From: Candidatus Saccharimonadota bacterium
GTDB lineage: Bacteria; Patescibacteriota; Saccharimonadia; Saccharimonadales; Saccharimonadaceae
DNA: 17,583 bases
Reading direction: 5' to 3'
Assembly: GCA_905371595.1 (NCBI GenBank)
Contig: CAJPLU010000017.1
Location: forward strand, 1-17,583
Shown: piece after piece, positions 12,314 through 17,583 of the stretch
Position numbering within the stretch: the stretch's first letter is position 1
Layout of the letters: the number at the start of each line of letters is the position of its first letter
The notes under the pieces: generated by a model
Database searches by the model: none
The model's input: only the letters and a program-made list of their open reading frames with translations
What the model was told of the DNA's origin: nothing
Translations under genes and position numbers: made by a program

Positions 12314-12523
12314 CATTCTGCCCTTCGTCCCACCCTATCGGGTATACGTGATCCACCTCACACATACGGTGATCCGCTGGACAAAGGGGTTAGTATACGC
12401 TAAAAAGTTGTCTAGGCACGAAAGTGGAGGGTAGATTACTGCCGTGCGCCTTTTAGCGCAACCTAACATAAGTTAGAATAGGGGGTATAAGGTGCTTGAT
12501 TCACCACCTCGGGTCAATCAATC
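12277..12523 (-). ncRNA. Unidentified structured non-coding RNA, about 245 nt
   Basis: A consensus promoter upstream and a strong terminator downstream frame about 245 nt with no credible reading frame. Internal pairings (+ coordinates): GGTG/CACC (12491-12494/12502-12505), CTAAC/GTTAG (12463-12467/12472-12476), TGCGC/GCGCA (12445-12449/12456-12460), GCACG/CGTGC (12416-12420/12443-12447, an alternative to the previous stem), GATC-ACC/GGT-GATC (about 12350-12373), and GTATAC/GTATAC (12342-12347 with 12393-12398). The terminator loop can pair with GGGTGGG as a pseudoknot or antiterminator. I looked for and did not find the cores of RNase P RNA, tmRNA or SRP RNA. It may be a housekeeping RNA too divergent for me to name, a 6S-like regulator, or a new class. 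Confidence 0.7.
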
Positions 12524-12529
12524 ATCCCA

Positions 12530-12558
12530 ATATTAGCACACCTTTGACAACATGTCAA
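12530..12558 (-). promoter_or_regulatory. Strong promoter of the structured RNA, facing dprA
   Basis: On the - strand TTGACA (12558-12553), 17 nt, TAATAT (12535-12530): a near-consensus sigma-70 promoter, with the start expected near 12523. On the + strand another TTGACA (12544-12549) faces dprA, so the two hexamers form the inverted repeat TTGACA-ACA-TGTCAA (12544-12558). The + strand -10 (about 12565-12571) is weak. Confidence 0.75.
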
Positions 12559-12579
12559 TACTTTTTAACAGGAATTTGT

Positions 12580-13461
12580 ATGAAAATCAATAAAGTATCA
12601 CCAGATAGCAGCAATTATCTCAAGGTATTAGCTAATATTGACGACAAGCCGCAAGCATTATATTACTTAGGTGAAGTTCCTAAACAACGCCAGCCGACCA
12701 TCGCTATCGTCGGTACCCGCAAGCCAACCAGCTACGGCGTCGAGGTAACAAATCAGTTTGCCAGCGGCCTGGCTAGCCGCGGCTTTATCATTGTTAGCGG
12801 ATTAGCCCTAGGTACTGACGCGCTAGCGCACCGTGCCTGTTTAGACGCTGGCGGCACCACTATTGCCATCGTACCCAGCCAGTTACCGAATATTTATCCG
12901 CGTAGCAACAGCGCGCTTGCCCGGCGCATTGTCGAAAAGGGCGGGGCAATCTTGTCCGAACATTCTACCGATGACACCGAACCATACATCCTCGGCCGTT
13001 GGAGTTTTCTAGAGCGTAACCGCCTAGTCTCTGGTATTGCTGATGCTGTCCTCATCACCGAAGCTAGCAAACGCAGCGGCACGCTCAATACTGCTGCCCA
13101 CGCACTAACCCAAGGCAAAGACGTCTTCGTCGTGCCCGGCAACATCACCAGCCCGCAGAGCGCCGGCTGCAACGCTCTAATCAAGCAAGGCGCCACACCC
13201 GTCACCAGCCTCGACGACATTTTGTCGGTTGTCGCGCCAGAATCCATGCCAGACGCGCGAACCGACCAAACCAAGCTGCCGCTCGGCTCAACACCTGCCG
13301 AAACAGCGATCATCGAACAGCTCGCTCAAGGCATCCGCGACGGCGACCAGCTGCAAAAAGCCACTGAACTGCCAGCAACCGAGTTCAATACTGCGCTAAC
13401 CATGCTTGAACTGACTGGTGCTATCCGCTCGCTTGGCGCCAACCAGTGGACACTTGTCTAA
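12580..13461 (+). CDS. dprA: DNA processing protein DprA (Smf)
   Basis: 293 residues from ATG 12580. DprA binds incoming single-stranded DNA during natural transformation and loads RecA. The Rossmann-like core shows GTRKPTSYG (45-53), SGLALGTDALAH (73-84), a segment ending in FLERNRLVSGIADAVLITEA, then SGTLNTAAHAL, GKDVFVVPGN and SAGCNALIKQGA, all typical. A short C-terminal domain (about 235-293) ends in a likely winged helix. It lacks the N-terminal SAM-like extension of some homologues, so it is a short form. An in-frame ATG at 12496 would add 28 residues without family resemblance and would cross the facing promoter region, so I prefer 12580. A weak AGGAA precedes it. CPR bacteria often keep competence genes for DNA uptake. 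Confidence 0.95.
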   Translation: MKINKVSPDSSNYLKVLANIDDKPQALYYLGEVPKQRQPTIAIVGTRKPTSYGVEVTNQFASGLASRGFIIVSGLALGTDALAHRACLDAGGTTIAIVPSQLPNIYPRSNSALARRIVEKGGAILSEHSTDDTEPYILGRWSFLERNRLVSGIADAVLITEASKRSGTLNTAAHALTQGKDVFVVPGNITSPQSAGCNALIKQGATPVTSLDDILSVVAPESMPDARTDQTKLPLGSTPAETAIIEQLAQGIRDGDQLQKATELPATEFNTALTMLELTGAIRSLGANQWTLV

Positions 13462-13503
13462 TTAATATTGTTTAAGCTTTTCGCAAATTTGTCATTTTCA
13501 TCG

Positions 13504-13509
13504 TATAAT
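13504..13509 (+). promoter_or_regulatory. -10 box for the CDP-alcohol phosphatidyltransferase gene
   Basis: A perfect TATAAT ends 16 nt before the ATG at 13526, which would give a leader of about 10 nt without a Shine-Dalgarno. Confidence 0.5.
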
Positions 13510-13525
13510 TGTAGACTTAGATATT

Positions 13526-14134
13526 ATGCCTGGCAAGTCCCACGAAAAGACACTGAGATTCAATCCTTGGACTGATATCCCCACCATCCCCAACGCCATG
13601 AGTATTGCTGGCGCGGTTCTAGCCTGGCGCGGCGCCAAACGCATTGATACCGCTGCTGGTGTCGCACAGGTTGCCGCGGGCCGGTTCATCGACGTTCTAG
13701 ACGGCATCGTCGCCCGCAAAACAGGGCAGACAAGCGATTTCGGCGCGTTGCTGGATGCTGGGCTAGACAAAGCTGTCACCGCCATTATCCTTTATAAGAT
13801 AAAAAGCAAAAACCTCGCACCAACGGAAATAATCGCCGCCATTACAGCTTTTAATGGAATCAACGCTGTTGCCAGCGCCAAAACGATAGTTGAAGCTGGC
13901 GATGAAACCGTACGCCCGGAAATCTCTGGCAAATTGGCGCTAGCGCTCGAAACCAGCTCATTGCTAGCCCACCTAGTCGGTAGCCGTCTCGAAACCACCG
14001 GCCAGAGCCAGCTCGCCAGAGTTGCTCGCGGTATCGGCAATTTAGCGTTCGCTGTATCGCTGCCGTTCGCATTTAAATCAACGCTTTCGTACATTGAACG
14101 CGCCCGGCAATCAAAACACCGAAATGATAAATAA
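13526..14134 (+). CDS. CDP-alcohol phosphatidyltransferase family protein (PgsA-like)
   Basis: 202 residues. The catalytic signature of the family, D-G-x2-A-R-x8-G-x3-D-x3-D, is complete in LDGIVARKTGQTSDFGALLD and the following AGLD (about 66-90). These enzymes transfer a phosphatidyl or similar group from a CDP-activated donor to an alcohol in membrane lipid synthesis, using the Asp residues to bind divalent metal. The NPWTDIPTIPNAMSIAGAV start resembles the IPN-L-S entry of PgsA-type proteins. The membrane segments are less hydrophobic than usual, with many Ala and charged residues, and the C-terminus is basic. Whether it makes phosphatidylglycerol phosphate or another lipid cannot be decided. 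It is followed by the second atypical cassette. Confidence 0.85.
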   Translation: MPGKSHEKTLRFNPWTDIPTIPNAMSIAGAVLAWRGAKRIDTAAGVAQVAAGRFIDVLDGIVARKTGQTSDFGALLDAGLDKAVTAIILYKIKSKNLAPTEIIAAITAFNGINAVASAKTIVEAGDETVRPEISGKLALALETSSLLAHLVGSRLETTGQSQLARVARGIGNLAFAVSLPFAFKSTLSYIERARQSKHRNDK

Positions 14135-14215
14135 ACAGGCAAAATTGGCGATTTGCAGCTTGAAAGGGATTTTTGGCTATTTTGTTGCAAAAAATAGTAA
14201 ATTATTGCAAAACTA

Positions 14216-14244
14216 TTGACACCGCCGTCCATATGTGATATATA
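14216..14244 (+). promoter_or_regulatory. Consensus promoter of the second atypical cassette
   Basis: TTGACA (14216-14221), 17 nt, TATATA (14239-14244), with a TG at 14235-14236 in a near extended -10 position. The start should be near 14251. The TA repeat continues to 14247 and is followed by CAGCTTTTTG, closely matching the TA repeat plus TTAGCTTTTG of the first cassette at 2620-2646. Confidence 0.8.
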
Positions 14245-14257
14245 TATCAGCTTTTTG

Positions 14258-14303
14258 CTCAAAGTTTTGTAAAAAGGGCAAGAAGTAGCCCTTTTGCTTT
14301 GAG
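14258..14303 (+). ncRNA. Long leader hairpin of the second cassette
   Basis: An outer stem CTCAAAG/CTTTGAG (14258-14264/14297-14303) encloses a perfect inner stem AAAAGGGC/GCCCTTTT (14272-14279/14288-14295) with an 8-nt loop. The inner arm ends in TTTT and could act as an attenuator or a stability element. A Shine-Dalgarno (GAGGAGGGG at 14317-14325) follows directly before the ATG at 14328. Confidence 0.65.
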
Positions 14304-14327
14304 TGAAAACTTCCCTGAGGAGGGGAA

Positions 14328-14795
14328 ATGAAGTTCTTCATTCGGCTCACTATCGATATCCTCACGATGATCTTCGTGATCATTATGGCCGCTAGGGTGC
14401 TCAACACCGAGCACCCCGGCGTCGCCGGGATGATCCTCGTCAGCACGTTCGTGGTCATCTTGGCCCTCAGGGCGACCATACAAAGGGAGATGATCAAGGA
14501 CGACGCCGACCAACGGCGCCGCCTTGAGCGGGCATTCATCTCGGCCACCAGTGAGGCTGGCTGGCCGTGCCTGGTCAAAGTAGACCGCGGCCGCAAGGTC
14601 GTGTCGTACTACATTCGGGTCCCTTATCAGGGTCCTAACGACGATTTCTACTTCGAGTTTCCACTCGAGGAAGAACGGCTTGCCGAGCAGGTCCAGCTCA
14701 TCGACATCCTCCCTAAGGAGGATGTCGATGAGTTCTACGCCAAGACCGAGAACGAGGAGGTGAACGACGACGCCACCAACACCGCCGAGGAGTGA
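14328..14795 (+). CDS. Small two-helix membrane protein of unknown function
   Basis: 155 residues, not recognised. Two hydrophobic helices lie at about 4-22 and 30-47 (the second contains VAGMILVSTFVVILAL). A charged juxtamembrane stretch (MIKDDADQRRRLE) and a soluble domain of about 100 residues follow. The C-terminus is very acidic (ENEEVNDDATNTAEE). The cytoplasmic part contains a strand pattern (GWPCLVKVDRGRKVVSYYIRV) but no named domain. It has a canonical promoter, a structured leader and a strong Shine-Dalgarno, unlike the leaderless host genes, and favours AAG for Lys. These features, together with the similar cassette at 2600-3383, suggest an acquired gene. The stop codon sits inside a perfect 9-bp hairpin. 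Confidence 0.75.
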   Translation: MKFFIRLTIDILTMIFVIIMAARVLNTEHPGVAGMILVSTFVVILALRATIQREMIKDDADQRRRLERAFISATSEAGWPCLVKVDRGRKVVSYYIRVPYQGPNDDFYFEFPLEEERLAEQVQLIDILPKEDVDEFYAKTENEEVNDDATNTAEE

Positions 14796-14806
14796 CCCTC
14801 CTCGGC
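14784..14806 (+). other. Perfect hairpin enclosing the stop codon of the second cassette
   Basis: GCCGAGGAG pairs with CTCCTCGGC (9 bp), and the loop TGACC contains the TGA stop. The 5' arm encodes the last codons of the protein. A second small hairpin, GGGCTT/AAGCCC (14813-14827), follows. Neither has a T tract. Confidence 0.7.
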
Positions 14807-14831
14807 AGAAAAGGGCTTAAAAAGCCCGCTA

Positions 14832-14890
14832 GAAAATAGCCAGCCAGAGCTCTAAGGCTCGGCGCGAGGCCCATCTGGCGGGCTATTTTC
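14832..14890 (+). terminator. Large bidirectional terminator-like hairpin before topA
   Basis: GAAAATAGCC/GGCTATTTTC (14832-14841/14881-14890) continues, after one mismatch, into GCCAGA/TCTGGC (14843-14848/14874-14879). A small CTCG/CGAG hairpin lies in the 25-nt loop. Flanking A and T runs make it a good terminator for the cassette. The elaborate loop is unusual for a plain terminator. Confidence 0.65.
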
Positions 14891-14950
14891 TTTGGTCTTA
14901 TTATTCTCAGCAGCCAGCACTAATTTGGCATTTTTAGCAAATCGGTTTAC

Positions 14951-14956
14951 TATTAT
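14951..14956 (+). promoter_or_regulatory. -10 box for topA
   Basis: TATTAT ends 6 nt before the topA ATG, with no Shine-Dalgarno, again predicting a leaderless transcript. TTGGCA at 14925-14930 is a possible -35, though 20 nt away. Confidence 0.5.
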
Positions 14957-14962
14957 ATAAGT

Positions 14963-17305
14963 ATGAAGAATCTGGTTATCGTCGAGTCGCCAGCCAAAGC
15001 CAAAACTATCGAGAAATATCTCGGCAATGATTTTCATGTTTTGTCAAGCGTGGGGCATATTCGCGCTATTGCCAAAAAAACCAAAGACGGCACGCCGCCA
15101 ATTGATATCCAGCACGGCTTCAAAACGACTTACGAAATCGACCCGGAAAAGAAAAAGGTAATTACCGAGCTGAAAAAGGCTGTCAAAGAAGTAGGCGCCG
15201 GCAACGTTTGGCTAGCTACCGATGAAGACCGCGAGGGCGAGGCGATTGCTTGGCATCTATGCGAGGTACTAAAGCTTGACCCCAAAACCACCAAGCGTAT
15301 TACTTTTCACGAAATTACCAAATCGGCTATCGAGGAAGCAATCAAGCATCCGCGTACTGTTGATATGAAGCTAGTCGAAGCCCAGCAAGCCCGGCAAATC
15401 CTCGACCGAATTGTCGGCTTCGAGCTTAGCCCGGTCGTCTGGCAAAAAGTTCCTGGCGGCAAGTCAGCCGGCCGCGTCCAAAGCCCGGCAGTACGACTGC
15501 TAGTCGAGCGCGAGCACGAAATTGACACCTTTGCTGGCAGTTCGCAGTTCAAAGTAACCGCTATTTTCGCCGCTGGCGGCCAAGAATTAAAAGCCGAGCT
15601 AAAACAGCGTTTCGACAGCGAAGAAGAAGCTCGCGCCTTTCTGGAATCGCTGGCTGGCGCTACTTTCACCGTTACCGATATCAGCACCAGCCCGTCAAGC
15701 CGCAACCCAGCCGCGCCGTTCACGACCAGCACTCTGCAACAAGAGGCCAACAGCAAGCTAGGCATGGGCTCGCGCGCTACCATGGCCAGCGCCCAAAAAC
15801 TATATCAAGAGGGCCGCATTACTTACATGCGTACTGATAGTGTCAACTTGTCAAGCCAGGCCATCGCTGCTAGCGCCGATTACATCAAACGCTTATACGG
15901 CATCGAATACTCGCATGTCCGCAAGTTCAAAACTAAATCCGCCGGCGCCCAAGAAGCCCACGAAGCGATTCGCCCAACCGACATTACTCGCGAATCGGTC
16001 AGCGACAGCGACTATGACCAGCGTCTCTACGACCTCATCCGCCGCCGCACGCTGGCCAGCCAAATGGCGCCAGCCAAGCTAGAGAACACGACAATTACAA
16101 TTAGTATTAACGACGGGGAAAAGCAAAATAACTCAAGCAAGACTAACGACAAGCTCGTCTTTGAAGCCAAGGGTCAAGTCGTCCTCTTCGACGGCTTCCT
16201 GCGCGTCTATGGCGGCGGTAAAGATGACACAATTTTGCCAACCGTCAAATCTGGCGACCAGCTCCAACGCCACAGCGTAGAAGCCCGCCAAGTTTTCGCC
16301 CGGCCGCCAGCCCGTTATACCGAAGGTACGCTAGTCAAAAAGCTTGAAGAGCTCGGTATCGGCCGCCCGAGTACTTACGCTACCATCATGAACACCATCC
16401 AAACCCGCGGTTACGCCGAAAAAGGCGATTCCGAAGGCATACCGCGCGATGTCATCTTATTGCAACTTATCGACAATAAGGTCGAGCGCGAGATTATCCA
16501 AGAAAAGACCGGCTCCAACAAAGGCAAGCTTGTGCCGACGCCGGCTGGCGAGCTGATTAGCGGCTTTTTAACCGACCATTTCGACCGCGTCGTTGATTAT
16601 GGCTTCACCGCCGACGTCGAGAAAGACTTCGACGATATTGCCGGTGACCGCTTGGCGCGCAACACCATGCTCGAGAAATTCTACGCGCCATTCCACGCGC
16701 TGATTGAGCAATCTGGCAATATTGACCGCCGAACTGTCGGCGCCAACAGGGAAGTTGGTATTGATCCGAAATCTGGCAAACCAATTATTGCTCGCTTCGG
16801 CCGCTTCGGACCAATGCTGCAGCTAGGGTCAAGCGACGACAAAGCCGACAAACCGCAATTCGCACCGCTGCCTAAAGGCGCCAAGATCGAAACCGTCACT
16901 CTAGAGCAAGCTTTGCACGCATTTGAGTTGCCGCGCTTAGTCGGCCAAACCGAGGACGGGCAAGATATCAAGGCTAACGTCGGCCGCTTCGGGCCATATA
17001 TTCAAATCGGTAAACTCTACGTCAGCCTGAAAGATATCGACCCGCGCGAAGTCACCCAAGAGCAAGCGCGCGAACTATACGCCGCCAAGCTCAAAGCCGA
17101 AGCTGAGAAAAATATCGCTGACTTTGGCGACGGCATCAAGGTACTCAACGGCCGTTTCGGGCCATACATTACCGACGGCAGCAAAAACGCCAAAATCCCC
17201 AAAGACACCGACCCCAAAACCATCACTCGCGACCAAGCAGTAGAATTGCTCGCTAACGCCCCGCAAAAAAGGACCGCGCGACGCCAAATACGGCGAAAGA
17301 AGTAA
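14963..17305 (+). CDS. topA: DNA topoisomerase I (type IA)
   Basis: 780-residue type IA topoisomerase that relaxes negative supercoils through a transient 5'-phosphotyrosine. The TOPRIM domain starts with LVIVESPAKAKTIEKYLG (Glu8) and carries the acidic triad in ATDEDREGEAIAWHL (Asp87, Asp89, Glu91). The KSAGRVQSPAVRLLVERE segment and the active-site region GRITYMRTDS (Tyr288) follow, then the TEGTLVKKLEELGIGRPSTY motif. The C-terminal third has three GRFGP-containing repeats (near residues 615, 675 and 732) of the topoisomerase C-terminal repeat type, not the four-cysteine zinc fingers of the E. coli enzyme. A basic tail (KRTARRQIRRKK) ends the protein. Length is normal for this subtype. The next gene starts 2 nt after the stop. 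Confidence 0.97.
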   Translation: MKNLVIVESPAKAKTIEKYLGNDFHVLSSVGHIRAIAKKTKDGTPPIDIQHGFKTTYEIDPEKKKVITELKKAVKEVGAGNVWLATDEDREGEAIAWHLCEVLKLDPKTTKRITFHEITKSAIEEAIKHPRTVDMKLVEAQQARQILDRIVGFELSPVVWQKVPGGKSAGRVQSPAVRLLVEREHEIDTFAGSSQFKVTAIFAAGGQELKAELKQRFDSEEEARAFLESLAGATFTVTDISTSPSSRNPAAPFTTSTLQQEANSKLGMGSRATMASAQKLYQEGRITYMRTDSVNLSSQAIAASADYIKRLYGIEYSHVRKFKTKSAGAQEAHEAIRPTDITRESVSDSDYDQRLYDLIRRRTLASQMAPAKLENTTITISINDGEKQNNSSKTNDKLVFEAKGQVVLFDGFLRVYGGGKDDTILPTVKSGDQLQRHSVEARQVFARPPARYTEGTLVKKLEELGIGRPSTYATIMNTIQTRGYAEKGDSEGIPRDVILLQLIDNKVEREIIQEKTGSNKGKLVPTPAGELISGFLTDHFDRVVDYGFTADVEKDFDDIAGDRLARNTMLEKFYAPFHALIEQSGNIDRRTVGANREVGIDPKSGKPIIARFGRFGPMLQLGSSDDKADKPQFAPLPKGAKIETVTLEQALHAFELPRLVGQTEDGQDIKANVGRFGPYIQIGKLYVSLKDIDPREVTQEQARELYAAKLKAEAEKNIADFGDGIKVLNGRFGPYITDGSKNAKIPKDTDPKTITRDQAVELLANAPQKRTARRQIRRKK

Positions 17306-17307
17306 GC

Positions 17308-17583
17308 ATGACAATCAAGCTCCAACAAGTCCGACGTGTCCGCCGCTGGATGATGATTTTGCTGCTCGTAGTAATGATTATCGTTGTCTTCTCGCTAAAT
17401 GTTCACAGGTCGTACCGCACCGATAATCATCCACGCCTGGGCAATGTCGCTAATGTCGACTCTGATATTCCATATTGTGCTGGCCAAGACAAGCAGAAGT
17501 TTGATTTGTACACGCCGATCAACAGCCTACTCAATACTCATACGACACCGTACCCGCTAGTTATTTATATCCACGGCGGCGGC
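17308..17583 (+). CDS. N-terminal part of an alpha/beta hydrolase, membrane anchored (partial, 3' end outside window)
   Basis: 92 residues are visible and the frame runs off the end of the window. A basic start (VRRVRRW) and a hydrophobic segment at about 15-30 (MMILLLVVMIIVVFSL) predict an N-terminal anchor with the rest outside the cytoplasm. The later sequence, DLYTP followed by PLVIYIHGGG, is the beginning of an alpha/beta-hydrolase fold; HGGG is the oxyanion-hole motif of hormone-sensitive-lipase or BD-FAE-like esterases. The catalytic triad lies beyond the window. The start is 2 nt after the topA stop, so the genes are probably co-transcribed. Confidence 0.8.
   Translation, partial: MTIKLQQVRRVRRWMMILLLVVMIIVVFSLNVHRSYRTDNHPRLGNVANVDSDIPYCAGQDKQKFDLYTPINSLLNTHTTPYPLVIYIHGGG

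Noticed and set aside
12277..12523. RNase P RNA, tmRNA or SRP RNA at the dprA-adjacent RNA gene
   Set aside because: The RNase P GAGGAAAGTCC box, the tRNA-like ends of tmRNA and the SRP GGAAGGAAGCAG-type loop are all missing on both strands.
14181..14210. Two TTGCAA copies before the second cassette promoter as a Fur/Zur box
   Set aside because: They are direct rather than inverted repeats and lie about 19 nt apart, so they do not resemble the dyad at 10218-10240.
14315..14326. CTGAGGA followed by GAAA in the second cassette leader, resembling a hammerhead core
   Set aside because: Only about three bases separate the two boxes, so there is no stem II. The sequence is a Shine-Dalgarno.
14832..14890. 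Possible twister or other self-cleaving ribozyme before topA
   Set aside because: The long stem with a structured loop is suggestive, but I could not match the internal-loop consensus of twister, pistol, hatchet or HDV-like ribozymes. A terminator explains it more simply.
1..17583. tRNA genes, rRNA genes, CRISPR arrays, insertion sequences
   Set aside because: I saw no cloverleaf sequences, rRNA segments, regular repeat arrays or transposase motifs on either strand.

Overview
This window reads like a chromosomal segment of a small-genome bacterium, most probably a member of the Candidate Phyla Radiation close to Saccharibacteria (TM7). That placement is inferred from gene content and style: compact operons with 1-22 nt overlaps, unfamiliar 'hypothetical' pairs, and many genes with a TATAAT-like box 6-10 nt before the ATG and no Shine-Dalgarno sequence (leaderless or nearly leaderless mRNAs). 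TGA is a normal stop codon here. No database search could be run.

Layout. 1-2576: end of a Pro/Ala-rich protein (perhaps an ScpB tail), an RsuA/RluB-type pseudouridine synthase and the GTPase Der. 2577-3384: an atypical one-gene cassette on the + strand, with a long hairpin-rich leader, a strong Shine-Dalgarno, a small membrane-anchored protein of unknown function, and at its 3' end a complete type III hammerhead ribozyme (3327-3383). 3385-10730: an island dominated by metal homeostasis. It holds two COG0523/CobW-type GTPases, a TerC-superfamily DUF475 protein, a UPF0718 permease with its DUF1980/TIGR03943 partner, a nicotianamine synthase-like enzyme and a Fur/Zur-type regulator; pth lies inside it. 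10733-12227: a two-gene operon of unknown function. 12228-12579: no protein gene, but a strongly supported unidentified structured RNA on the - strand. 12580-14134: dprA and a CDP-alcohol phosphatidyltransferase. 14135-14890: a second atypical one-gene cassette with a canonical promoter, structured leader, strong Shine-Dalgarno and several 3' hairpins. 14963-17583: topA and the start of an alpha/beta hydrolase gene.

How the parts may work together. The nicotianamine synthase-like gene, a COG0523 GTPase and a Cys/His-containing hypothetical protein form one tight operon. It is divergent from the Fur/Zur-type gene, and the only spacer holds a perfect 9-5-9 inverted repeat lying over both -35 regions. 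This is the arrangement expected of a zinc (or other metal) starvation response: an autoregulated repressor controlling metallophore synthesis and a metal-insertion GTPase. A related 15-base palindrome occurs exactly three times inside nearby coding regions. The two cassettes share a promoter-proximal pattern (TA repeat, then AGCTTTT) although their proteins differ, and they look foreign next to the leaderless host genes.

The main candidates for new biology are the hammerhead ribozyme cassette, the metallophore/Zur operon in a CPR-like genome, and the structured RNA next to dprA.
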